In this document: piece by piece, positions 54,701-62,583 of the stretch
How positions within the stretch are numbered: position 1 is the stretch's first letter
How the letters are laid out: each line of letters opens with the position of its first letter
NCBI GenBank assembly: GCA_964019335.1
Contig: OZ025672.1
Location: forward strand, 62,001 to 126,000
Direction of reading: 5' to 3'
Source of the DNA: Diplonema japonicum
Taxonomy: Eukaryota; Euglenozoa; Diplonemea; Diplonemida; Diplonemidae
Length of the DNA stretch: 64,000 nucleotides
Position numbers and translations under genes: made by a program
The notes under the pieces: generated by a model
The model's database searches: none
What the model saw: only the letters and a program-made list of their open reading frames with translations
Told to the model about the DNA's origin: nothing

Positions 54701-56027
54701 CTTGCAGAAGTTGTTGGTTTTCATGCGACAAACGTGCGTTTTCTATAGTAAGCTGTTTTACAGCATCACGGTAGGTACTCAGCTCCTCTTGTTCCTCTGT
54801 GTCGCTATGTACAGACTGTGCAGGCTCTTCTTTGGCAGCTTTTACCTCGTTTACTTGCAACACCATCTCATGCATCTGGAGTGGCTGTTGTTCCAGTTCT
54901 TGTTTTTGTGGCTGTTGTTGCGGTTGGGAATGCTGATTCTGGTGCTGGATGGGTTGGTGTAAAGGCTGATTCAGTTCCTGCTGTTGATGGTGAAGTGACT
55001 GCTGTTGCAAAGGCTGGTGCAGCTGCTGTTGCTGGTGGTGTAGTGACTCCTGTTGTAAAGGCCGATTCAGTTGCTGTTGTTGATGGTGTAGTGGCTCCTG
55101 TTGCTGCAAGGGCTGAGGCTGTTGCTGCTGAGAGTGGAGGGGTTGTTGATGCTGCAGTAAGGGCTGATGCAGCAGCTGTTGTTGAGAATGCAGGTTTTGG
55201 GCCTGCTTCTGCTGTTGCAGAGACTGCTGTATGAACGACTGCTGCTGCAGAAGTTGAGGTTGCTGTTGTTGCTGAAGAGATTGCTGCAGGAATGATTGCT
55301 GCTGTAAAAGATGAGGCTGCTTGTGAGTCTGAGCCTGAAGGTTCAAAGGCTCTCGCTCAGGCAAGAGGCCCTGTTGTTCCTCTTCTACCCGGTTGTGCAG
55401 ATTCTCAAGTTCCTTCTTTAACTCTTCCACCTTCTGGCTGTTGACGCGGCGCGTGGCCTCAATGTCTTTGTGCATGTTGACATAGTCCTGAGGCGGTTCA
55501 TGGTTCACATGCTGTTTAGTGGCCTGCTTAGAAGGGGGCTTCTTCCCGATATTCCAGTGGGCGCGAAGCTCGTTCCGGATCTGTTCTTGGTCCTTGTAGG
55601 CTGGAGCGTCCTGCATGCTGCGGTCAGCGCTGACGGATCGCTTCATCACCTGCTGAGCTTGGCCAAGGACTGCACGGAGAGACGAAGCAGCCTCCTCGAC
55701 TCGCGACTCCAAGGAGGGTGTGTATGAGGGCGAAGGAGAAGCTGAGTGGTTGCTTTGCTGAGCTGCTTGGTTCATCGGGTCCATTAACAACAATCGCCTT
55801 ACTGCGACGGGAGACTCCCACGCGTCCTTCTGCCCATGCCGCAGGGGGGATATGTTCTGCCTCTGCTGGTTCATCGGCGACACAGACGCACTGAGTGTCG
55901 ACCTCATCCTCCTCCTGTGAACATGATGAAAGCAAGACAAAGCGAAAACAACTTACCGACACCCGTAGTTAGAACCAGTGAAAATAAAAATAAATGAATA
56001 AAATAAAATGACACTGACCTTCTTCAT
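51708..56027 (-). CDS. Long coiled-coil protein with Gln/His-rich domain, seven exons
   Basis: About 1,364 aa. Exons: 56027-55957, 55914-53070, 53031-52978, 52942-52853, 52818-52678, 52640-52564, 52524-51708. The six introns are 34-42 nt, all GT-AG (first one GTAAGT...TTCACAG), and the total divides by three. Without splicing this would look like two separate genes. The first exon adds a hydrophobic N-terminus (VSVILFYSFIFIFTG) in frame; if it is only leader, translation starts at ATG 55907 (1,338 aa). Residues of about 220-390 are a Gln/His/Leu-rich tract (HQQQQLHQPLQQ type). The remainder is nearly continuous coiled coil (SELEKVHDVEKAQAAEIIILQ-like heptads). Probably a structural protein, e.g. 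Golgi tether or basal-body component. Confidence 0.8.
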
Positions 56028-56255
56028 CTGAATACAAGAAAAAAAAAAAAGAAAGAAACGAAAAAAAGGAAGAAACGCAAACCCGTTTTACGTATTTCTT
56101 GTTTTTGTGCATCCTACCGTGCTGTACTGTAAAGCGCATCTAACGCTGCCCGAATGACTACAAAATAAACAAGTGTTTCTGCCCATTAAAAAAAAGGGGG
56201 GAGTAGCGCACCTTCTTCTTTCCAAGGGTCTGTTTGCGTGTCACAATTCGTTTCT

Positions 56256-56726
56256 CTAGCAAGGAAGGAGAGAGCAGCAGGTTTTGCAGCAGCTGATGCA
56301 AGCGGTGTGGCCAAGGGGAATATAGGAGAGCGTGAACCAGGCCTGGGAAATGAAGAAGAAGACACACATTAGAGAGATAAGTGCATCGGGGGAGTGGAGG
56401 TACCCGAGCGTGAACAAAGTGATTAGAGATGCAAAATATGTGACACAGGCACAGCGCCGGTCAGGAGACCACAGGGAGGACATTGTGGATTTGATGCCCG
56501 AAGCGGTGCAGGAGGAGCACATGGTGAAGATACAGCTCAACACTGTGAGCACCGCGAACGACGAGAGCCTCCCCTGCCGCGCGCTTATCCACGACAGCAT
56601 CGTGCACAGCATAGCAGTGCACAACCACATGAATGACACATATATCCTCTCATCCCATTCCATGTCGAACATTCCATCCTTCGGCTCTTCGTCCTTATCT
56701 AACAGCACTGACCTCTCATTCGCCAT
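56256..56726 (-). CDS. SFT2: SFT2-family Golgi membrane protein
   Basis: 156 aa from ATG 56726; acceptor TTCAGTAACAG lies just upstream. An acidic N-terminal tail (DKDEEPKDGMFDMEWDER) is followed by four hydrophobic helices. The third region ASGIKSTMSSLWSPDRRCACVTYFASLITLFTLGY and the end ISQAWFTLSYIPLGHTACISCC match the SFT2 pattern (GP..QL..M..P.R...T..Y..SL..TL..., then SYIPF.R). SFT2 proteins support vesicle fusion with the Golgi. A natural functional companion of GOS28 at 23328, though not adjacent. Confidence 0.8.
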   Translation of the reverse strand: MANERSVLLDKDEEPKDGMFDMEWDERIYVSFMWLCTAMLCTMLSWISARQGRLSSFAVLTVLSCIFTMCSSCTASGIKSTMSSLWSPDRRCACVTYFASLITLFTLGYLHSPDALISLMCVFFFISQAWFTLSYIPLGHTACISCCKTCCSLLPC

Positions 56727-56821
56727 TTCATGCCCTGTTACTGAATAGAAACAGCCACAAAAAAAGAAAACCAAAAATACGACAAAAGAAAGAAAAAACT
56801 AATCTAAACTCTATTTCTACG

Positions 56822-57793
56822 TCAGTTGCGTCTCTCCATGCCTGCTGAAGGACATCTGTGTGACGGACTCCGCAGTGGGGTGTGGTTTGGTGCGGTGCCT
56901 ATGTGATTCCATATCGACCTCACGGAGCTATCGATGAGCGTCATGCGGTCAGCAACATACTGCATCATGGACTTATGTTGTGTGGACTGCACGCTGGAGA
57001 TGGGGTGTAGCTTGCCATCGATGACCTTATGCAGAAGAGAAGCGGGGTATGAAGGGGCATCTCGTGCAGCTTCCTCCAAGACGGCAGTTAGGGTAGCCTC
57101 TACATCTACAACACGAGGAGGGGAGGGAGGGGACGGTCTCTTCGCCCATTCCTGCAAAGCTATGTACCGCCGCCTAAGCAGCACCATCGTGGCCGTGTGT
57201 TGCACTCGCCTCACAGCACGGTGCCTCACAACCCTCTTCTTCCTTACATCTATTACCCATGCTTTCCACGCTTCGTACCTTCTCTTTATCATCGCCAGTA
57301 AGGTACTATGTGCGACCCGCCGTACTGCTCTCACCTGCTGCATCCTTTGCCTGCATAAGGAATACCATATTTTATAGAAGTTTGACATAAGGTCACGGTT
57401 TCTCAGCCTTGACGTGGCGAGCATCAAGCATGCTTTCTGTAGCCGTGCGTTCCGTGCGACGGTGCTCTCTAGTTGCGACGTCCGTAGTGTGACACTCTGG
57501 ACAGCCTTTTTCTCGACATCTTTTACAGTGCACTCAAGAAAGGCTACCCTCTCTTTGATCTCGTCTTGCTCGCTACTTCGCCTTGAGTGTCTGAACTCTG
57601 TGCTCGGCTCGGCAGACACTGAAGGCACCACGCTTGCACTTCGTATGGACACGGCTGCCATGTCGTTCACTTCCATGAATCGCTCTTCGAACTGCTCGTA
57701 GTTAGGAGTCCGGCACCGCTCGCGTTCCCTTGACTGCTTCCCAGCCTTTGCCCAGATACATGAAGCAGACAGGGAGCCCCTATGTGGCTGCAT
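56822..57793 (-). CDS. SFI1-like repeat / coiled-coil protein
   Basis: 323 aa. A disordered N-terminus precedes a coiled coil (EQDEIKERVAFLECTVKDVEKKAVQ). At about 135-225 are three repeats of the form LL..RRYxAWKxW, i.e. FYKIWYSLCRQRMQQVRAVRR, MIKRRYEAWKAWVIDVRKKRVV and LLRRRYIALQEWAKRP, which resemble centrin-binding SFI1 motifs, each preceded by RAVRRV.HT. Probably a centriole, basal-body or flagellar component. Acceptor ATTAATAG lies 8 nt before the ATG. Confidence 0.65.
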   Translation of the reverse strand: MQPHRGSLSASCIWAKAGKQSRERERCRTPNYEQFEERFMEVNDMAAVSIRSASVVPSVSAEPSTEFRHSRRSSEQDEIKERVAFLECTVKDVEKKAVQSVTLRTSQLESTVARNARLQKACLMLATSRLRNRDLMSNFYKIWYSLCRQRMQQVRAVRRVAHSTLLAMIKRRYEAWKAWVIDVRKKRVVRHRAVRRVQHTATMVLLRRRYIALQEWAKRPSPPSPPRVVDVEATLTAVLEEAARDAPSYPASLLHKVIDGKLHPISSVQSTQHKSMMQYVADRMTLIDSSVRSIWNHIGTAPNHTPLRSPSHRCPSAGMERRN

Positions 57794-57877
57794 CTTGCTT
57801 CCTATTAATTAATCTTTTAAAACCCCCTTTTTAAAAAGAAATTGCTTTAAAAAAATAATAGTCTATCTCTATTGGGT

Positions 57878-59251
57878 TTACAGCGTCCTCCGGCGGAGGT
57901 CAGCTGCCGGGTCCATGAGGATGGCAGGCAGTGAGGTGAGTGGGTCGATTTTCGAGCGGGAGATGGGCATGTTAGAAGAACTCCACGCCGGTTGTTTTGC
58001 AGTGCTTCTTGCAGAGGTCAGTTCCGCGGGGGCGGGGTTGATCGGGCCGTCGAGCAATGCGGCTTTCGTGATCTCCTGGATCTTCGCGTCACGTTCAGAG
58101 CGGGAAGGGTCCTTATCCCTGACAGGGCGTTTGACGGGTAAACGTGCAGGGTGGTTGAGCGTGCGTGGCTGAAGGGGGTCTTTGTGGAGCCTTCCGGTAG
58201 CCATGCAGTAGGGAGACGATGAAATGTCCTTTTTGCAATCGCTGCAGATTAACTTTTCACTGGGGAAGACATGCTTCGGGACGTCGTGAAGTGTGCCGCT
58301 GATGGGGCAGAAGGGTAGACGGTCGCCGTTGACGACAGTGAGCTCAACATGGCAAGCGGGGCATGTCTTGGCACGTTGAGTGGTCTGCTCCCATGGGCTT
58401 GCCATATCGAGGCGGTGTGCTACACCAGCAATGATGGAGTCGATGTCATCGTTGATGTCTATGTCGCCCCACACCACCTTCGAAAGGGGCGCCGCGTCGG
58501 GGGCTGCAAGCTCGGCCAGAGGAGCTTGATGGCGAGGAGGCTGTCGTTCGGCTTTTGAAATCCGTCCTGCAGGAAGCAATTCTTCACCGTCCACAAAACC
58601 CTTAACCTCCTCAATGACACACTCTACAATAAGGTCGTTCCCCTGCGGGGACGGTACCCCCGTGTCTGTTATCAGGTCCTTCCCGTACCGCGACGTCCAG
58701 AACACGTTGAAAATATTGATGAATCGAACACCCTCGTCGTCCTGTCTTACAACATCAACCACTCCCTTCCCAGCACTCCCTATTGCCATGATTGCTTGGT
58801 TTAGATAGTCTTCATGGTCTAAATTAACTGGTGGTGTGGGTATGACGATCACCTTGCTGCCCAGTCGCCTCATGCCCTTTACTACCCTTTCCAGTTCCAT
58901 GCAATAGGTAGGGAAAGGGGTGGACTCCAGAGCTTCGTCGAGGCCGGTGTGGATGATGGTGAGCTTTATGTTGTTTTGTGAGTAGTCTTGCGGGTTAATT
59001 TGGGATGTGATGGCGCCCCCAAGCCATGTTATTAGGTCGTACTTTGTGCCGTATATGCTCTGCAGAGTGCAGCACCACCCTTTGTCCTCCGGCTCCAGAG
59101 CGGTTTGAACAGCCTTACCTCCTATTATTAGTATCTTGCCTTTTGCCGCTGTATTGCTGTTGTTGTCTTCCTTCGGTAGCACTGTTGCAATATCCGAGAG
59201 CAGTTCTTTCATAGATAGAGGCATGTCGCTAAGTTCATCTTCTGTAAACAT
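57878..59251 (-). CDS. SGNH-like fold plus C-terminal zinc-ribbon protein
   Basis: 457 aa. Residues 35-200 look like an SGNH/GDSL hydrolase fold: KILIIGGKAV, then SIYGTKYDLITWLGGAI, LTIIHTGLDEAL and LGSKVIVIPTPPVN. The usual nucleophile block GDS and the GxND block are replaced (IGGK; HTGLDE), so catalysis is doubtful. Residues of about 295-365 hold CPACHVEL...FCPISGTLHD...LICSDCKK...YCMATGRLH, four Cys pairs typical of two zinc ribbons, as at the C-terminus of some intraflagellar-transport WD proteins. The ATG is preceded directly by 21 A residues, after an acceptor AAATTAACAG. Function unknown; a binding role is more likely than an esterase. Confidence 0.68.
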   Translation of the reverse strand: MFTEDELSDMPLSMKELLSDIATVLPKEDNNSNTAAKGKILIIGGKAVQTALEPEDKGWCCTLQSIYGTKYDLITWLGGAITSQINPQDYSQNNIKLTIIHTGLDEALESTPFPTYCMELERVVKGMRRLGSKVIVIPTPPVNLDHEDYLNQAIMAIGSAGKGVVDVVRQDDEGVRFINIFNVFWTSRYGKDLITDTGVPSPQGNDLIVECVIEEVKGFVDGEELLPAGRISKAERQPPRHQAPLAELAAPDAAPLSKVVWGDIDINDDIDSIIAGVAHRLDMASPWEQTTQRAKTCPACHVELTVVNGDRLPFCPISGTLHDVPKHVFPSEKLICSDCKKDISSSPYCMATGRLHKDPLQPRTLNHPARLPVKRPVRDKDPSRSERDAKIQEITKAALLDGPINPAPAELTSARSTAKQPAWSSSNMPISRSKIDPLTSLPAILMDPAADLRRRTL

Positions 59252-59272
59252 TTTTTTTTTTTTTTTTTTTTT
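59251..59272. repeat. A22 tract abutting a start codon (T22 on plus)
   Basis: On the minus strand 21 A residues plus the A of ATG precede the SGNH/zinc-ribbon frame. Any error in tract length changes the reading-frame relation with sequence upstream. Confidence 0.9.
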
Positions 59273-59342
59273 GCCTTAACCCCTTTACTCTGTTAATTTG
59301 CCGAGATGTGAGGCACCCATTTAGAAGAGAAAGAGAGAAGGG

Positions 59343-59369
59343 AAAAAAAAAAAAAAAAAAAAAAAAAAA
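59343..59369. repeat. A27 tract (T27 on coding strand)
   Basis: A coding-strand T-tract followed by CCCTTCTCTCTTTCTC and later an AG at 59292, a strong pyrimidine tract for the acceptor upstream of the gene at 57878. Confidence 0.9.
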
Positions 59370-59397
59370 CTTTTAAGGTATGCGTTTTTGCGCTCAC

Positions 59398-59868
59398 CGG
59401 CCGAGCTGCGCTTAGTCCCCGTTGTCCCCGTTCTGGGTTCTGGCGGGTTCCTACTGCGGTGGTCAAACTGCGGGGCAGCCTTGTCGGTGTCTGCGACAGG
59501 TACCTGTCCCGCAAGCCTTCGATGCTGCTCATGGTTCGTTCCGGGAGTACTGGCCTCCTGTCATTCCCGTGTGTGGTCGGTCCTCCGATACAGCGTAGGG
59601 AGTTGACGCGCTCCACTCGCGCCGCTGGGAACGCTACCCCTCTGCCATCAGCGTGGTACTGGTCCTGGACTCGTCTCAGCACATACTGTAGCCTCCTTGC
59701 CTTGTCGCCCAGGTCCTCCACTTCCCCGCCGTCGTCCAGCGGCAGCTCCATCTCCCTCTCGAAGTCGAGGGCCAGCTCTAACGTCGTCACCGCCGTGTGC
59801 CGACCAGGCGCGTCATCCCACAGCAGGCCTCCCAACCACCTCAGCACCGGCCTCAGCAGCTTGTCCAT
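59398..59868 (-). CDS. Hypothetical protein, partial model (3' junction unresolved)
   Basis: An Arg/Leu-rich frame, open from at least 59963 and with first good ATG at 59868 (MDKLLRPVLRWLGGLLWDD). It ends at a clear donor-like CCG|GTGAGC at 59397. Read through, the frame would run into a T27 tract (poly-Phe) and stop at 59293, so splicing is likelier. Joining to the AG at 59292 gives a short Lys-rich tail and a stop. If the A-tract at 59252 were one base longer or two shorter, the frame would continue into the SGNH/zinc-ribbon gene. Middle part: LELALDFEREMELPLDDGG and RRLQYVLRRVQDQYHADG, helical. No family recognised. The 5' part may use further upstream exons near 60000. Confidence 0.4.
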
Positions 59869-59985
59869 CACTGTTCCTGACGCTCCCAGCCTTCGTAGCT
59901 CAGACACCGTCGGCGTCGGGTGCGCCCTCCCCGTCACGACCGCCCGCCACGGGTAAGCTTGTGTCTGCAGTGCGCGGTTCGCATT

Positions 59986-60029
59986 AAAAAAAAAAAAATA
60001 GATCTTATCAAAAAAAAAAAATAGATCTT
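59986..60029. repeat. Short tandem direct repeat, A(12-13)TAGATCTT x2
   Basis: Two copies of A12-13 followed by TAGATCTT, separated by ATC. On the coding strand each gives a T-tract after AAGATCTA. Probably slippage or local duplication. Confidence 0.85.
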
Positions 60030-60097
60030 CTTTCTTCCGTCCCTTCTACTTCTTTGTTTTCTTTTTTGTCCTGTGATGCCGGGATATGAGAGGCTAG

Positions 60098-60099
<2 letters not shown>

Positions 60100-60137
<38 letters not shown>
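60100..60137. repeat. T38 tract (plus strand)
   Basis: The longest homopolymer in the window, in the gap between the small membrane-protein candidate and the partial gene at 59398. Length is probably approximate. Confidence 0.9.
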
Positions 60138-60210
60138 CAATGGAATAAAAATGTAAAGAAAAAAAAATAAGTGTTTTGAAAAGGGAAGAAGGGAGGGGGT
60201 GCATAGGGTT

Positions 60211-60477
60211 TTAGTTTACGCAGATAATCGCGAGAATTGCAGCATCATACAGCATATACCTTGTTAACCCGACGAGGTGCCCCGCCCCTCCCTCCTCTTC
60301 TTCTCCCCTCCCACCTAATGTTATGTGCTGAGGTTCCGTGCCATCCGTCACATTTTCGAAATACAGAATATTTTGTTTTTCTTTTCTAACGTGCTTTTCT
60401 TCTTTTAAAAAAAAGAAGAAAAAAACAAAAAAACAACACCGTATCTCTTTTTTTTTTTTAAAATACTTCATTTTCAT
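60211..60477 (-). CDS. Candidate small tail-anchored protein (70 aa), two exons
   Basis: Exons 60477-60440 and 60385-60211 joined over a 54-nt T-rich intron (GTGTTG...CACGTTAG). The joined frame is open and in phase. The N-terminus is Lys-rich (MKMKYFKKKKEIR), the middle acidic (ENVTDGTEPQHI, EEEEGG), and the end hydrophobic (YMLYDAAILAIICVN), like a tail anchor. Low complexity around the first exon makes this tentative. No family recognised. Confidence 0.35.
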   Translation of the reverse strand: MKMKYFKKKKEIRCCFFVFFFFFLKEEKHVRKEKQNILYFENVTDGTEPQHITLGGRGEEEEGGAGHLVGLTRYMLYDAAILAIICVN

Positions 60478-60629
60478 ATTTCTACCGTTCGATACGGCGG
60501 GGCAACGGCTTTTCCCCCCCACCCCCTTTTTTTTCCCCCTCTTCTTGCATTCCCTTGCGAGAAGGGGGGGGAAATAACACACAACAAAAAAAATTAAATA
60601 AAAAAGAAAATACGGCCATCTTCACCCGT

Positions 60630-60645
60630 GGGGGGGGGGGGGGGG
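60630..60645. repeat. G16 tract (plus strand)
   Basis: C16 on the coding strand, within a pyrimidine-rich stretch downstream of the five-exon gene at 60686-61862. Confidence 0.85.
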
Positions 60646-60685
60646 AACTCTAAAAAAAAGGGGGAGGGGGGAGGGAGAGACTCAC

Positions 60686-61200
60686 TCAAACCATGTCAGC
60701 CTCTGCAGAAAGCGGCCGCAGAACAACGGTTGTGTCTTCCTGATCGTTCTGCTTGAGGATATCTTTGAACGCGCTGTCAGCCACCGCCTCGGAATTATCT
60801 TCAGCGCCGGGTGCCGCCACGTTCATGACGATGGCTACAGGGGGTGCTATTGCGTCAGGGGGACGGGCGAAAGGTCGAATAATAGCCCAAGGCGTCTCTT
60901 CAGGTATGTTGCGTGCACGGGCCAAGCAGCAGAGCAAGTTAGCAGAATAAGGAGCCCGTTCCCGCTTGTCCTTTTCATTAAGAGAAACAAGATGTGCCAT
61001 CTGTTGGGTAAAAGAGTATTACATGTTAACAAACAAATACCTCCCAACACGCTTTAAACTTACACTCCAATGTAGTCAAAACCCCCAGCAGGCACGCCGT
61101 AGGTTGAACAGCAACCTTAGGCGTGAACACGATAGTTTCCCCTTCATAATATTTCTGCGGGGAGGGCGCGACGATCACGAAATCCGCTTCAAATTGCTCA

Positions 61201-61234
<34 letters not shown>

Positions 61235-61761
61235 CCCCAAAGCCCATACCACTTTATTTGTAACAGGTAGGTGGAGGGTGTGTCTCGGGCACACTCTCCA
61301 AGGGACGCACATTTGGTTGTCTTCTGTTCCAAGTTTTGCCATTTCCGCGACCTTGTGGCGCACTTCTTCCTGTAATTGGATACAGGGGTGTTGTTACACT
61401 AGCGAAACATACTATTGGTGCGTCGTCCCATCTGCCTCTGTCTGCTGCTGTTTGTGTCATACCCAGATAGATATTTTCTCTTGTAGGAGGTTGGCACCCG
61501 CATGTTTCAGGGACCGGGGTTAAAATGTCTGATATGCTTTCCAGAGCGGCGGTGAGGGATTCTTGATTGGCTTGGGCCTGGCTTTCTTTTTCGTATGGCT
61601 TAGCCCAGCTCGGTCCTTGTGCCCACCCGGATGAGGGGGCCATCATGCCCCCCCGGCCTCTTCCCGCTCCTGCAATCCGCCCGCCGGAATTACCAAATGA
61701 ACGGGCTTCTTGTTGTCGTGACTGCTCGTTTCCTATGGTCACATCCTCCATCATGGTGCCT

Positions 61762-61804
<43 letters not shown>

Positions 61805-61862
61805 ATTATTATACCTCGCAATTCGCCGCCAGCTTCGCGAATGCTGTGCATAGTCCATCCAT
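60686..61862 (-). CDS. Five-exon hypothetical protein (336 aa) with A-tract introns
   Basis: Exons 61862-61815, 61763-61398, 61369-61250, 61202-61041 and 61000-60686. Introns of 51, 28, 47 and 40 nt, all GT-AG and phase 0; the total is 1,011 nt. Introns 1 and 3 consist mainly of 34 and 31 A residues before the AG. Unspliced, the region breaks into frames full of poly-Lys, whereas the spliced protein has normal composition: MDGLCTAFAKLAANCE, a Gly/Arg-rich segment (GGRIAGAGRGRGG), then EEVRHKVAEMAKLG, QFEADFVIVAPSPQKYYEGE, PTACLLGVLTTLECKFKACWE and KRERAPYSANLLCCLARARNIP. No family recognised; the conserved-looking globular part may be organellar or RNA-binding. The first exon and ATG are the least certain. 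Confidence 0.65.
61204..61234. repeat. T31 tract (A31 on coding strand) inside intron 3
   Basis: Lies between donor GTATGG (61249) and the acceptor AG ending at 61203 of the five-exon gene, so its length need not matter for the protein. Confidence 0.85.
61765..61798. repeat. T34 tract (A34 on coding strand) inside intron 1
   Basis: Lies between donor GTATAA (61814) and the acceptor AG ending at 61764 of the five-exon gene; the acceptor has purine rather than pyrimidine before it. Confidence 0.8.
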
Positions 61863-62073
61863 TGTCTTTTTCCAAAGTGGGCCCCTCCCCCTCCCCCCTT
61901 TTGGTTTTTTCCTTCTTTTTCCTCTTCCCTTTCTTCCTTCCCACTCCTGTTATGTGGTATGTATTCATTGTGTGCTGAATGAAAAAAGTTGGGGGGGTAA
62001 CTTGCTGGTTTGCTATGTTGTAAAGGGGTTTAATTGTTTTCTTTCTTTCTCGGTATACAATAGCTGTACTTGA

Positions 62074-62100
62074 AGAGAGAGAGAGAGAGAGAGAGAGAGA
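62074..62100. repeat. (AG)n dinucleotide microsatellite
   Basis: About 27 bp of pure AG on the plus strand (CT on the coding strand), upstream of the five-exon gene and downstream of the ABC transporter. It could serve as pyrimidine tract for a downstream acceptor. Confidence 0.9.
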
Positions 62101-62134
62101 AAACAGGTTTTTATTATAGGGGAAGTAGGCGGTA

Positions 62135-62314
62135 TTACAGCTGATTACAATCTTCGGCTAGGAAATCGTTCATCTTTTTCAATACTCTTCCGTCCTCTGC
62201 CTTTTAGAAAAAAGGTCGAGAGTTCCAGTGTGTTTTTGCTTGCGATTTACTCGACTACAAAAGGTGCTTGGACCGATGCACTTTACACTTGCATCAGGTC
62301 ACCAGCCAAGCGCC
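62135..62314 (-). CDS. Candidate microprotein, spliced (about 23 aa) or C-terminal exons of a longer gene
   Basis: An exon 62314-62289 (after acceptor TTTTACAAAG) contains ATGCAA directly before a donor GTGTAA. An 88-nt intron ends in TTTTCTAAAAG at 62201, and exon 62200-62135 reads AEDGRVLKKMNDFLAEDCNQL then TAA. The joined frame RLAGDLMQ|AEDGRVLKKMNDFLAEDCN has helical, natural composition. No upstream ATG exon joins convincingly, so it is either a microprotein from the ATG at 62294 or the tail of an unresolved gene. It sits in the 720-bp gap after the ABC transporter. Confidence 0.35.
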
Positions 62315-62583
62315 CTTTGTAAAATCAAGATTCTGCCGTAAATTATGAAAGTTTGACAAAATGTAAGACTAAGAACAATGGCACAGGGGGGGTGAGGGGT
62401 GAGGGTATGCCTCTTTTCAATCAGAGAAAGCTTTTAATACTTCTTCTTTTATCGTTTCCTTTTTTTTCTCTTTTCTTTCTCGTTTCTTTCCTACTTGCGT
62501 CCCCTGGTACTTAAATGCGTGCAATGTGATCGTAAAGAGAAAGGAAGTTTGATTGGTAGTACATCGCTAGTGTCATGAGTTGG

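Noticed and set aside
61175-61363. Poly-Lys minus-strand frames across the A-tracts (also at 61026-61247 and 61690-61968)
   Set aside because: They arise by reading through A31-A34 tracts; removing these as introns gives one protein of normal composition.
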